Positions 26,126-35,060 of a stretch of DNA of 64,000 nt are shown here, piece after piece. Position 1 is the stretch's first letter; every line of letters begins with the position of its first letter. The notes below the pieces were generated by a model. That model had not been told where the DNA came from. It ran no database searches and was given only the letters and a program-made list of their open reading frames with translations. Location: assembly GCF_000711295.1 (NCBI RefSeq), contig NZ_JOMJ01000003.1, positions 2,119,501 through 2,183,500 on the forward strand, in the 5' to 3' direction. Position numbers and translations under genes: made by a program. This stretch comes from Desulfohalovibrio reitneri. Lineage in GTDB: Bacteria; Desulfobacterota; Desulfovibrionia; Desulfovibrionales; Desulfovibrionaceae.

Positions 26126-27460
26126 TCAGTACTCCACATCCAGGTCGATGCCCAGCCGCTCCCACTGTTCCGCGGCTTCCGCTTCGGCCTTCTCGAGTTC
26201 CTTGCCTTCCAGGGGCTCGATGACCAGGGCCTCGGCCACCACCTGCCAGATGTACTTCACCTCGTAGTCGCAGCCTTCGTAGTATTTGGGCAGCCGCTTC
26301 ATGATCTGGTCGCGGCAGTTGGAGCAGCCAACGACCACCACGTCCGCGCCGCTGCGCTTGATCTGCTCCACCTTGAAGCGGCCGTGGTAGGCGGCCTGCT
26401 CCTCGAAGGGCATGGGCCACATGCCGCCGCCCGCGCCGCAGCAGAAGTTGGCCATGCGGTTTGGCACCAGGTCAACGTACTCGTCCACGCACTGCGAGAG
26501 AATCCAGCGCGGCTCCTCGAAGAAGGCCTGACCGTAGTGGCGCATGAGTTCCCGGCCGTGCTTGCAGGAGTCGTGAAAGGTGAAGCGTTTGCCCGCGTGG
26601 ACGCTCTTGTCCAGCGTGATGCGCCCCTGCTCGATGATCTCCTTGAGGTACTCGTAGAGGTAGATGAATTCCACTTCCGAGGTCTCCGGGCTCTCCTGAA
26701 GGCAGTACTTCAGCCCGGTGCGGCAGCCGTAGGAGCCGCCCCCGCAGTCGGGCATGATCATGCGCTTGATGCCGTGCTGGCGCATGTAGTCGATCTTGCG
26801 GCGGGCCAGCTTGCGGGTGCCCTCGTAGTTGCCGGTGAACAAGGCCCAGTCCACAGCCTCCCAGCCGGTGGAGGGAACGGTCCAGTTCTCCCGGGCGGCG
26901 TAGAAGATCTTCCACCACCAGTACTGGTCCTCAAAGTCGCCGTAGACTTCCTTGGAGTTGGGGAAGAAAAGGATTTCCGCCCCGTCCTTGTCCACGGGCA
27001 CGTAGAAGCCGGGGCACTCCTCCTCGGCCATTTCGGCGCCCAGCTCGGCCATGCCCTGCAGGTAGTCCTCCAGGGGGATGCCGAGGTTGTTGCCGGTGTC
27101 CAGGTTCTGCTGCGCCCCCTTGTGCAGGGTGCCGGGCACCTTGTCGCGGTCGCGCAGGTGCTTGAGGTGCAGCATGAGCGGGGCGATGTCCACGCCCGCC
27201 GGGCAGTTCTGGGTGCAGCGGCCGCAGCCGGTGCACAGCCAGACGTAGTTGGAGTCCACCACTTCCTGGAGCATGCCCAGGGAAAGCATGCGCAGCACCT
27301 TGCGGGTGTTCCAGTCCTCGTATCCCGGGGCGCAGGAGGTGGGGCAGCCGCTCACGCAGCTGCCGCAGGTCATGCAGGCGCTGAGGTCGAACTTGTCCAG
27401 GTACTCGCGCACTTCCCCCGGCAGTTCCCGGGGGTGGATGATCTCGGCGGCTTCGGTCAT
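26126..27460 (-). CDS. HdrD-like Fe-S oxidoreductase
   Basis: A 444-residue protein. Two 4Fe-4S motifs near the N-terminus (CMTCGSCVSGCP, then CTGCGRCTQNCP) are followed by cysteine-rich CCG-type motifs: DCGGGSYGCRTG, FHDSCKHGREL, FCCGAGGGMW and VVGCSNCRDQ. This combines features of HdrC and HdrB, as in HdrD-like subunits that bind a non-cubane cluster and reduce disulfides or pass electrons. It is the last gene of the redox operon, separated from Usp by 55 bp. The physiological acceptor is unknown. Confidence 0.83.
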   Translation of the reverse strand: MTEAAEIIHPRELPGEVREYLDKFDLSACMTCGSCVSGCPTSCAPGYEDWNTRKVLRMLSLGMLQEVVDSNYVWLCTGCGRCTQNCPAGVDIAPLMLHLKHLRDRDKVPGTLHKGAQQNLDTGNNLGIPLEDYLQGMAELGAEMAEEECPGFYVPVDKDGAEILFFPNSKEVYGDFEDQYWWWKIFYAARENWTVPSTGWEAVDWALFTGNYEGTRKLARRKIDYMRQHGIKRMIMPDCGGGSYGCRTGLKYCLQESPETSEVEFIYLYEYLKEIIEQGRITLDKSVHAGKRFTFHDSCKHGRELMRHYGQAFFEEPRWILSQCVDEYVDLVPNRMANFCCGAGGGMWPMPFEEQAAYHGRFKVEQIKRSGADVVVVGCSNCRDQIMKRLPKYYEGCDYEVKYIWQVVAEALVIEPLEGKELEKAEAEAAEQWERLGIDLDVEY

Positions 27461-27515
27461 GTCTGCCTCCGGCGCGGAGCGCGGCTCCCAGCGCCGCGCT
27501 CCGCTCGGGTGGGGC

Positions 27516-28451
27516 TCAGGCCTGGGTTTCGGCCTGGGCCGTGGTTTCGGCGACCGCGCCGGTCTGGTCGTACATCAGGCCGCAGCGCAGGTCGAAGTGC
27601 TTGTTCACGCTCATGGTGGGGCAGGCGGAGTTGAGGGCCACCTGGATGACGGTGGAGCCCAGAAGCGCCTTCTCGGGGTCCACCTCCTTGGAGTGGTGGG
27701 CCATGATGACAAGCCCGGCCTTGTTGATGCGGGCGGCCTTGAGGATTTCCGTTGAGGGCTTGCCCTCGGTGCACTCGTAGTCCACCTTCTCGATGCCCTT
27801 CAGCCGCTCGGCGAATTCCTCGCGCATGCGGTCGCGGTTCTCCTGGATGATGGCGTCCATCTGCTCCTGGGGCGCGCCGGACTCCTGCACGTGGAGGATG
27901 ATGAGGCGGGACTTGTAGTGGCGGGCCATCTGGCCGCCGTAGTTCACGGCGCACTCCGCGGGCTTGGAGAAGTCGGTGCAGACCAGGATGGTGTCGAAGC
28001 TGCACTCCGGCTTGCCCACCTCGGAGGTGACGACCATCACCGGGCAGGGCGCCCGCTGGCTGACCCGCTCAAGGGTGGACCCGGCCATGCCCCACATCTT
28101 GGAGCGGCGCTCGGTGTACTCCTTGGTGTGCGGGCCCATGACCACCAGATCGGCCTTCTTCTGCCGCACCAGCCGCAGGATCTCGTTGTAGGGGATGCCC
28201 GCCTTGACCAGGATTTCCAGATTGGGCACGCCCTCCAGCTTCTCCTTGTAGTAGGTTTCGATGTTCTCCCGCAGGCGCTGGCATTCGCCGGAGGCCTCCA
28301 GGTGTTCCATGTCGCCCCAGCCGCGCTCGATGCCCGTGACGTAGGTCAGGTAGAGCTTGGAGTCGAAGCGGCGGGCGTAGGCCAGGGCCGCGTCCACGGC
28401 GCACTCGCAGATTTCCGAGGGCGTCACGGCGAGAATGATGTCCTTGAACAT
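27516..28451 (-). CDS. Universal stress protein with two Usp domains
   Basis: A 311-residue tandem Usp protein. Domain 1 (about 1-145) starts FKDIILAVTPSEICECAVDAAL and has the ATP-loop region VVMGPHTKEY then GMAGSTLERV. Domain 2 (about 150-295) has FDTILVCTDFSKPAECAVNYG, VIMAHHSKEV and LLGSTVIQVAL. Such proteins bind ATP or AMP and affect stress survival. Its place between HdrB and an HdrD-like gene suggests a link to the state of this electron-transfer complex (inference). Confidence 0.88.
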   Translation of the reverse strand: MFKDIILAVTPSEICECAVDAALAYARRFDSKLYLTYVTGIERGWGDMEHLEASGECQRLRENIETYYKEKLEGVPNLEILVKAGIPYNEILRLVRQKKADLVVMGPHTKEYTERRSKMWGMAGSTLERVSQRAPCPVMVVTSEVGKPECSFDTILVCTDFSKPAECAVNYGGQMARHYKSRLIILHVQESGAPQEQMDAIIQENRDRMREEFAERLKGIEKVDYECTEGKPSTEILKAARINKAGLVIMAHHSKEVDPEKALLGSTVIQVALNSACPTMSVNKHFDLRCGLMYDQTGAVAETTAQAETQA

Positions 28452-28467
28452 GGCGTACCTCCCTGGG

Positions 28468-29370
28468 TTACGCGTTGACCACGGGTTCGTCTTTCTGCGC
28501 GGGTTCCGGCAGACGGCCGGCGGCCAAGCCGGGCTCCGCGCGCATGTTCTTGTCCAGCAGCAGCCGCCTGGGCGCCAAGTCCAGGGCCAGCCCCATGAGC
28601 TGGGGCAGGTAGAGGATGCTCAGGGGCTTCTCCCGGCCCGCCAGGGCGGACCGGCGGGCGGATTCCAGGTTCATCTGGCACAGGGGGCAGACCGTGACCA
28701 CCACGTCCGCGTCCCCAGCCTGGGCCAGTATCTCATCCACCCGGTCCAGGGCCGCCTGACGGTGCGTGACCAAAAGGGACGCGCCGCAGCAGCGGTTGCC
28801 GGCACCCCAGGGGACCACCTCTCCGCCCATGGCCTCCACAAGCGGCTCCATGGACACGGGGTGCTCGGGATCGTCGAACACGGCGTAGGGGCGCAGGGCC
28901 TGGCAGCCGTAGTAGGGGGCCACGCGCAGGCCGTTGAGGGATCGCTTGACGCGGCCGGTAAAGGCCTCCAGCAGGTCGGAGGAGAGCACGTCCAGCAGGT
29001 GTCGCACCCGCACCTCCCCTGACAGTTCCAGCCCTTCTCCGGCCAGGCCGCTGTTAATGCGGTCCAGCATGGCGTGATCGTGGCGGGTCTTTTCGGCCAC
29101 CCGCCGCAGGTTCAGGTAGCAGGCGGAGCAGGGCACCAGGACATCCCAGCCGGGCTCGTCGCGGGCGGCCAGGGCCAGGTTGCGGGCGGGCAGCAGCAGC
29201 CCCATGCTCTCGGAGACCGCGTCCGCGGCCGAGGCCCCGCAGCAGGTCCAGTCCGGGATGTCCTTGAGTTCGGCCCCCAGCACCTCCAGCACGGCCCGGG
29301 TGGAGGCGTCGTACTCCACCGCGCTCTCCTTGAGGGAACAGCCGGGGTAGTAAGCGTAGGTCATGGTCAT
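28468..29370 (-). CDS. hdrB: Heterodisulfide reductase subunit B-like
   Basis: About 300 residues with the two CCG motifs that bind the non-cubane 4Fe-4S cluster: CCGASAADAVSESMG with PCSACYLNLRR, and APYYGCQALRP with NRCCGASLLVTHR and CPLCQMNLE. It opens YAYYPGCSLKESAVEYD, as in HdrB. The first ATG (29370) overlaps the HdrC stop; a second ATG at 29364 has better spacing (8 bp) to the AGGAG box and may be the true start. It should carry the disulfide-reducing site of the complex. Confidence 0.87.
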   Translation of the reverse strand: MTMTYAYYPGCSLKESAVEYDASTRAVLEVLGAELKDIPDWTCCGASAADAVSESMGLLLPARNLALAARDEPGWDVLVPCSACYLNLRRVAEKTRHDHAMLDRINSGLAGEGLELSGEVRVRHLLDVLSSDLLEAFTGRVKRSLNGLRVAPYYGCQALRPYAVFDDPEHPVSMEPLVEAMGGEVVPWGAGNRCCGASLLVTHRQAALDRVDEILAQAGDADVVVTVCPLCQMNLESARRSALAGREKPLSILYLPQLMGLALDLAPRRLLLDKNMRAEPGLAAGRLPEPAQKDEPVVNA

Positions 29371-29900
29371 GACTCCTTCTCCTCTTGGGCGGCGAAGAGG
29401 GTGTCGAGCCTCCCCCGCCGCGCCGTGGACGGGGGATGGAGCTTGCCCTTGGCCAGCATCTTCAGCCCCATGGGCAGGTAGCTCAGTCCCAGGGCCGGGG
29501 AGCGGCGGGCCAGCAGGTAGCGGGTCATGAGGGCGCTCTCCTGCACCCGGCCGTAGCCCCGCACGTTGTCCATGAAGGCGCGGTAGAAGGCGGAGGACTC
29601 CTTGGCGCGGGGGGCGTTGGCCGCCTGGGCGGCGCGCTTGAGCGCGGCGATGGTATCGGTGAGGGGCAGGCCGCGCGGGCAGCGCAGGGTGCAGGCGTAG
29701 CAGGCGGAACACAGCCAAAAGGTGCGGGAGGCGAACAGCTCGTCCCACAGTCCCAGCTGCACCAGCCGCCACATGCGGCGCGGGGTGATGTCCATGTCCG
29801 GCGCGTTGACGCAGGAGGCGGAGCAGGTGCCGCACTGCATGCAGGCGGCCATGGTCTCCCGGATCAGGGCCAGGGGGTCGGTGCGGGCCGCGGTGTTCAT
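29367..29900 (-). CDS. hdrC: Heterodisulfide reductase subunit C-like
   Basis: A 177-residue protein with two 4Fe-4S sites (CMQCGTCSASC, then CSACYACTLRCP). It should carry electrons between the HdrA-type flavoprotein and HdrB. The ATG at 29900 overlaps the stop of the double HdrA, and its own stop overlaps HdrB, so the A-C-B genes are coupled. The C-terminal third is basic and not conserved enough to assign. Confidence 0.86.
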   Translation of the reverse strand: MNTAARTDPLALIRETMAACMQCGTCSASCVNAPDMDITPRRMWRLVQLGLWDELFASRTFWLCSACYACTLRCPRGLPLTDTIAALKRAAQAANAPRAKESSAFYRAFMDNVRGYGRVQESALMTRYLLARRSPALGLSYLPMGLKMLAKGKLHPPSTARRGRLDTLFAAQEEKES

Positions 29901-32900
29901 TTGCAGGTCTCCCCTCGGCCCTGGGCCAGGGCCGCGTCGATGGTTCCCATGACCTGGCGGTCGGTGAAGCCGCGCACGAAGCTGGCGCTGTTGGGGCAGA
30001 CGGCGGCGCAGGAGCCGCAGCCCTGGCAGAGCAGGTCGTCCACCACAACCGTGCCGCTTCGCATGTCCAGACGCCGGGCACCGTAGGGGCAGACCTCGAT
30101 ACAGCGGCCGCAGCGGGAGCAGAGGCTGTGGCGCACCCGCGCGGTGACGCGGGAGCCGGCCAGCCGGGTCTCGGAGAGGATGCGCAGGGCGCGCTGGGCG
30201 GCCGCCTTGGCCGAGGCCACGGTGTCGCGCAGCCCGCCCGGGGCGCGGGCCACTCCGCAGTAGAAGACCCCTTGCTTGAGGCTGTCCACAGGCCGCCATT
30301 TGCTCTCGGCCTCGCGGAAGAAGCCGTCCTGGTCCAATTCCACCCCGAACACCTCGGCGGTCTCCTCGGCCTCGCCCGCCTCCAGGCCGATGGACAGCAC
30401 CAGCAGGTCCGGGTCCATGGCCACGGGGGCGGCCAGGATGGGGTCGGTGTAGGTCAGCCTGGGGCGGCCGTCCTCGAACTCCACCCGGGGCTTGTCGTCC
30501 TGGGTGTAGGGCACGAAGAGCACTCCGGCCTCACGGGCGCGGGTGTAGTACTCCTCCATGAAGCCGGGGGTCATGATGTCACGGTAGAGAACGACCACGG
30601 GCAGGTCGGGCCGCCGCTTCTTGAGCAGCAGGGCGTTCTTCAGGGCCTGCGGGCAGCAGACGCGGCTGCAGTAGTTGCGGTTCTCGTCGCGGGAGCGCCA
30701 GCACTGGATCATGGCCACGCCGGAGAGCCCCGCGAGATCCAGTTCGCCCGAGGCCAGCACCTCCTCCAGGCGGCGCTGGGTCATGACCTTCTTGTGCACG
30801 TCCAGCCCGAAGTCGTGCACCTTCACCTCCCGTCCTCCGGTGGCCAGGATGGTTGCGCCGTGCTCCAGGGGGTAGGTGCCATCGGGGGTGGAGATGAGAC
30901 TCATGAAGTGTCCGGCCCGGCCCGTGGACAGGGCCACCCGCGCCTCAAGGAAAACCCGGATGCGGGGGTGCTTCTCCACCTGTTCAACCAGGTTCTCCAC
31001 GAAGCGCACCGGGTCGTCGCCGGTGAGGGTGGTGTGCAGCTTGTTGGCCAGCCCGCCCAGCCGCTCGGCCTCTTCCACCAGGCAGACGTTGTAGCCGTGG
31101 TCGGCCACGCCCAGGGCGGCGGTCATGCCAGCCACCCCGCCGCCCACCACCAGCGCCTCGCGGGAGACCTCCACCACCGGCTCCACCGGCTCGGGGTCCT
31201 GGTCCAAGAGCCGCACGGCGGCCATGGTCAGGCCGGAGGCCAGCCTGTCGGCCATGGCGGCGGGGTCGCGGGGTTCATCGCTCCCAGCGGCCATGAGCGG
31301 GGAGTAGACGTCAACCACGTCCATGAGGGCGGGGTTGAGATCGGTCTTTTCCGACAACTCGCGCAGCTTGGGCACGTAGGCGTAGGGCATGCACGCGCCG
31401 ATGAGCAGCCGGTTGGGCTTGTGCTCGTCCATCAACTCGGTGATGCGCTCCCAGCCCTCGGCGGTGCAACAGCGGGGCACGGACTCCACCGAGGCCACGC
31501 CGTGTACGGTTCCCAGCCGCTCCGCCAGGCGTCCCATGTCGGCCTCCTCCTCCAGCAGGGGGCAGGCGGTGCACAGGGCGGCCAGCACGCGCGGCCGCTC
31601 GCGGCGCACGTCGCGGTACTCGGGACGTGGTTCGGGCTTGCGCTCCTTGAGGGGGGCGTAGATGTTGATCAGCCGCGAGGCCTCCAGGGCGGCCGCGCCG
31701 GAGAGGATCATGGACTCGGAGATGTCCGCGGGCCAGGCGAAGCTGCCCGCGGCCATGACGCCCATGCGCGAGGTGCGAGAGGGGGTCAGGTTGGCGGTCT
31801 GGCAGAAGCCCCATTCGTTGGTCTCGATGCCGGTCACGCGGGCCAGCTCCTCCATGCCTCTGGGCGGCCGCGCGCCCACGGCCAGCACGGCCATGTCGAA
31901 GCTCTCGGTGACGAGCTTGCCGGTCTCGTCCACGTACTGCATGCGCACCTGGCCGGGGTCGTCCATGGAGGGCAGCAGGGTGTGGATGCGGGCGCGCACG
32001 AAGCGCACGCCGTCGCGATCCCGGGCCTGGTCGCAGTAGCGCTGGAAGTCCTTCCCGTGGGTGCGCACGTCCATGTAGAAGACGGTGGCTTCGGGTTCCT
32101 CCAGGCCAAGCTCCCGCGCCCGTTTCCTGACCAGCCGCGCCTCCTTGAGGGAGGCCAGGCAGCAGAAGGAGGAGCAGAAGCCGCCCTGCCGCTGCACGTC
32201 GCGCGAGCCCACGCACTGCAACCAGGCGATGCGCTTCACCGGGCGGCCGTCGCGGGGGCGGGGCAGGCCGCCGTGGCCGTCGCCGCGCCGCCCGGCGTCC
32301 AGGCCGGTGCCGCTCAGCCAGCGTTCCATCTCCATGGAGGTCAGCACCGCGGGGTGCTGGCCGTAGAGGTAGAAGTCGCCCAGGGCGGCCGGGTCTGTGG
32401 CGGGGTCGAAGAGCTGGAAGCCAGCGGCCAGGATGACCGAGGCCACGTCGATGTCCACCAGCTCGTCGCTGACCAGCCGCATGAACCGCTTTTCCAGGTC
32501 CGGCACCAGCTTGGCCGGGTCTTCGGGGACGACCATGACCTCGGCCGCGCCCTTGTCCAGCATCTCCTTGGCGGCTTCGCCGTTCGCAGTGGCCGCGTCC
32601 GGGGCCAGGAGGACGACAGGGGTGGCCGGAGCCAGCTCCAAGGCCCGGCCGATGATGCGCTCGGCGTCGCCCCTGGGCAGGTCCAGGGAGGCCAGAACCA
32701 GCCCCGCGCCGCCGGACTCCAGGGCGGCCACCGCCTCTTCGGCGTTCGCGGCCGAATGCACCGGGAACTCCCGCTTGCGCAGTCCCGCGGCCAGGGGTTC
32801 GGCCGCTTCGGGGTCGGGGTGGGCCAGCAGCACGGGAAATTCCGCCCGTTTTTCCAGTTGGAAGTCCACCGCGCCGGTGGGGCAGGCTTCGACGCACTCC

Positions 32901-33403
32901 AGGCAGCGCACGCAGTTGTCCAGGTCCACGGTGTAGGCGTTGGGGATGGCCTGGGGCACGGGCAGGTGGATTGCCGCCCGCTCGGACAGCCCGGCGTTGA
33001 ACTCGCTGGGCACCCGCACCGGGCAGACCTCGGAGCAGCGGCCGCAGCCGATGCATTTGTGGGGGTCCACGAAGGGGCTGTGCCGCTTGAGGGTGGCCTG
33101 GAACAGGCCGGGCTCCCCTTCCAGGGCGTGCAACTCGGTGAGGGGCATGACGTCGATGTTGCGGTGGAAGAGCCCCTTGCGCATGCAGAATTGGCTGGAG
33201 CTGTCGCGCTCGGTCAGGGGCAGCATCTTGCACATGCCGCAGTTGTCGCTGGGAAACTGGTGGTCCAGCTGGGTCAGCAACCCGCCCAAGGTGGCCTTGG
33301 CGTCGACGAGGGCCACCTTCTGCCCGGTCTCGGCCAGGCTGAGGGCGGCGTGCATGCCGCCGATGCCGGCCCCGACCACCAATGCGCCGTAACTCTTCTT
33401 CAT
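29897..33403 (-). CDS. hdrA: Double HdrA-like flavoprotein with an internal pseudo-receiver domain
   Basis: A 1168-residue protein, well over the usual HdrA length. The first half has FAD motif VVGAGIGGMHAALSLAE, DNCGMCKM, CIGCGRCSEVCP and CVRCLECVEACP, then LQCVGSRD and CSSFCCLASLKEARL. The second half repeats the plan: VVGGGVAGMTAALGVAD, IQCWRSRDE, CSRVCCPQALK, CSRCGRCIEVCP and CQGCGSCAAVCP. Residues about 190-305 look like a response-regulator receiver (VLLAHPDPEAAE, VLASLDLP, TPVVLLAPDA), but Ser stands where the phospho-Asp should be. Likely role: flavin-based electron bifurcation or confurcation. Confidence 0.85.
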   Translation of the reverse strand: MKKSYGALVVGAGIGGMHAALSLAETGQKVALVDAKATLGGLLTQLDHQFPSDNCGMCKMLPLTERDSSSQFCMRKGLFHRNIDVMPLTELHALEGEPGLFQATLKRHSPFVDPHKCIGCGRCSEVCPVRVPSEFNAGLSERAAIHLPVPQAIPNAYTVDLDNCVRCLECVEACPTGAVDFQLEKRAEFPVLLAHPDPEAAEPLAAGLRKREFPVHSAANAEEAVAALESGGAGLVLASLDLPRGDAERIIGRALELAPATPVVLLAPDAATANGEAAKEMLDKGAAEVMVVPEDPAKLVPDLEKRFMRLVSDELVDIDVASVILAAGFQLFDPATDPAALGDFYLYGQHPAVLTSMEMERWLSGTGLDAGRRGDGHGGLPRPRDGRPVKRIAWLQCVGSRDVQRQGGFCSSFCCLASLKEARLVRKRARELGLEEPEATVFYMDVRTHGKDFQRYCDQARDRDGVRFVRARIHTLLPSMDDPGQVRMQYVDETGKLVTESFDMAVLAVGARPPRGMEELARVTGIETNEWGFCQTANLTPSRTSRMGVMAAGSFAWPADISESMILSGAAALEASRLINIYAPLKERKPEPRPEYRDVRRERPRVLAALCTACPLLEEEADMGRLAERLGTVHGVASVESVPRCCTAEGWERITELMDEHKPNRLLIGACMPYAYVPKLRELSEKTDLNPALMDVVDVYSPLMAAGSDEPRDPAAMADRLASGLTMAAVRLLDQDPEPVEPVVEVSREALVVGGGVAGMTAALGVADHGYNVCLVEEAERLGGLANKLHTTLTGDDPVRFVENLVEQVEKHPRIRVFLEARVALSTGRAGHFMSLISTPDGTYPLEHGATILATGGREVKVHDFGLDVHKKVMTQRRLEEVLASGELDLAGLSGVAMIQCWRSRDENRNYCSRVCCPQALKNALLLKKRRPDLPVVVLYRDIMTPGFMEEYYTRAREAGVLFVPYTQDDKPRVEFEDGRPRLTYTDPILAAPVAMDPDLLVLSIGLEAGEAEETAEVFGVELDQDGFFREAESKWRPVDSLKQGVFYCGVARAPGGLRDTVASAKAAAQRALRILSETRLAGSRVTARVRHSLCSRCGRCIEVCPYGARRLDMRSGTVVVDDLLCQGCGSCAAVCPNSASFVRGFTDRQVMGTIDAALAQGRGETCK

Positions 33404-33413
33404 CTGGGCCTCC

Positions 33414-34565
33414 TCAGGACGTGGCCATGGTCACGTCCGGAAACTCGTCCTCGCGGAAGACGGACAGGGGCGGCGGGGCGTTGAGATCCTGGCCCGCGAC
33501 GTAGTCGAAGGCCCGCTGCACGCCGTCGGCCGTCAGCCGGAACAGTTCCGCCAGGGGGATCTCGTTGGGGCAGGCGTTGGAGCACTGTCCGCAGCCCACG
33601 CAGGCCGCGGACATGTGGGCCATACGGGTCAGGTGGTAGAATACCGTGTCCGTGGGCAGGCGCAGCGCGCCCTCCCGCTGGGCCCGGCCCAGGTACTCCC
33701 ACGGCTTGTGGTCGAAGACGTCGGTGACGAAGACGCACTCGCGGCAGTAGCAGACCGGGCAGGCCACCCGGCAGTTGTAGCAGTTGACGCAGCCCGCCAG
33801 GTACGTCTCCAGGGCGGCGATGTCCGGGGCCTTCCCGCGTGTTTCCTGGAAGATTTCGTCGCGGCGGGCGGTGCGCTCAGCCACAAGCTCGCGCAGGGCG
33901 GCGGCGCGTTCCGTGGGCAGGGGCGCGTCGGACAGGCCGAGCGCGCTGACCACCCGCTCGCCCCGGGCGGAGCCGGAGAGCAGCAGCAGGGCGTCGGCGG
34001 CGTCCACCCCGTACAGGCCGAGATGCAAATCCGCCTCGTCCGCCTCGGGGTGCTCGCACATGCGGCAGGCAGTGGCCATGTCCGGATCCTCGCTCCGCTG
34101 TCCGCCGGGCACGCCCTGGCCCTCCAGGAAACGGCGGGTCAGGTCGTGGGCCTCGACGCCTTCGGCCGCCCGCAGGTACTCGCGGTTGGAATAGGCGCCG
34201 GGGCAGTCGTAGTCGATGAGCACCAGGTTGTCGGTGGTGCCCTGGTTCAGCTTGACCAGCTCCACGAAGGCCCGCGCCTCGCACGGGCGCACCAGGGCGG
34301 CGATGGCGCCGTCGCCCTCGGCGTCCATGGTCAGGCGGCTGAGCAGCTTGGCCGCGTTCATGGGGTAGGCCGGGCTGAAGGGCTCGGCGTAACGCATGTG
34401 CTCGGGGTCGGTGACCAGCTCGGGCATGGGCATGGCCCTTTCCGGGCGGTGCATGGGGGTCAGCACGGCCCGGGCCGCGCCCGTGCGCAGCAGGTCCGCC
34501 AGAAAGCCCCGCATGGAAGCGGAGGGGTCGTTGTCAGTGACCGGTATGCGTGCGGTGGTGGCCAT
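33414..34565 (-). CDS. FdhB/FrhB-like ferredoxin-type Fe-S protein
   Basis: A 383-residue protein. The N-terminal half lacks clear motifs except RPCEARAFVELVKLNQG and VLIDYDCPG, which recall the beta subunits of F420-type formate dehydrogenase or hydrogenase. Cysteine groups follow: CRMCEHPEADEADL, CVNCYNCRVACPVCYCREC and CVGCGQCSNACPNE, enough for at least two 4Fe-4S clusters. It lies between MvhD and the double HdrA and may link the two flavoproteins. The ATG at 34565 lies 16 bp after the MvhD stop. Confidence 0.75.
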   Translation of the reverse strand: MATTARIPVTDNDPSASMRGFLADLLRTGAARAVLTPMHRPERAMPMPELVTDPEHMRYAEPFSPAYPMNAAKLLSRLTMDAEGDGAIAALVRPCEARAFVELVKLNQGTTDNLVLIDYDCPGAYSNREYLRAAEGVEAHDLTRRFLEGQGVPGGQRSEDPDMATACRMCEHPEADEADLHLGLYGVDAADALLLLSGSARGERVVSALGLSDAPLPTERAAALRELVAERTARRDEIFQETRGKAPDIAALETYLAGCVNCYNCRVACPVCYCRECVFVTDVFDHKPWEYLGRAQREGALRLPTDTVFYHLTRMAHMSAACVGCGQCSNACPNEIPLAELFRLTADGVQRAFDYVAGQDLNAPPPLSVFREDEFPDVTMATS

Positions 34566-34581
34566 ATCGGGCTCCTTGCGC

Positions 34582-35058
34582 TCAGGCTTGCGGTTGGGCG
34601 GTTTCCACGGCCTCGGCCGGCGGGGCGGCGGGCGTTTCCCTGCGCCCGGGGGCCAGCGGGTTGGGGCCGATGCGGCGGATGTCCTCGACCAGCTCGTTGA
34701 CCACATCGGCGAACTCGTTGCCCTCGGACGCGCCCACCCAGGTCAGCTTCAGCCGTCCGGGGTCCATGCCGTAGGTGGTCAGCACTTCCTTGAGCAAGCG
34801 CACCCGGCGACGCGCCTTGTAGTTGCCGTTGATGTAGTGGCAGTCCCCCGGATGGCAGCCGCTGATGAGCACCCCGTCCGCCCCGGCCAACAGGGCCTTG
34901 AGGACGTACTTGGGGTCCACCATGCCGGTGCACATCATGCGGATGAGCCGGACGTTGGGCTTCTGCTTCAGGCGCGATGTCCCGGCCAGGTCGGCCGCGG
35001 TGTAGGTGCACCAGTTGCAGACGAAGGCGATGATCACGGGGTCGAAGGTGGCTGGCAT
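34582..35058 (-). CDS. mvhD: MvhD-like 2Fe-2S electron-transfer subunit
   Basis: A 158-residue protein with the full MvhD pattern: IAFVCNWCTYTAADLAG, RLIRMMCTGMVDPKYVL, and ISGCHPGDCHYINGNYKA, which supply the 2Fe-2S cysteines. MvhD homologues carry electrons to HdrA in Mvh- and formate-dehydrogenase-linked complexes. The ATG at 35058 is 2 bp after the HdrA stop. The last 25 residues are a Pro/Ala-rich tail. No hydrogenase or Flx genes are present here, so the electron donor is encoded elsewhere. Confidence 0.88.
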   Translation of the reverse strand: MPATFDPVIIAFVCNWCTYTAADLAGTSRLKQKPNVRLIRMMCTGMVDPKYVLKALLAGADGVLISGCHPGDCHYINGNYKARRRVRLLKEVLTTYGMDPGRLKLTWVGASEGNEFADVVNELVEDIRRIGPNPLAPGRRETPAAPPAEAVETAQPQA

Positions 35059-35060
35059 GG

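Noticed and set aside
30128-33484. 1118-codon + strand open frame opposite the double HdrA gene
   Set aside because: Same GC-bias shadow. The translation is Gly/Val/His-rich with no domain, while the - strand gene has a full set of Fe-S and FAD motifs.
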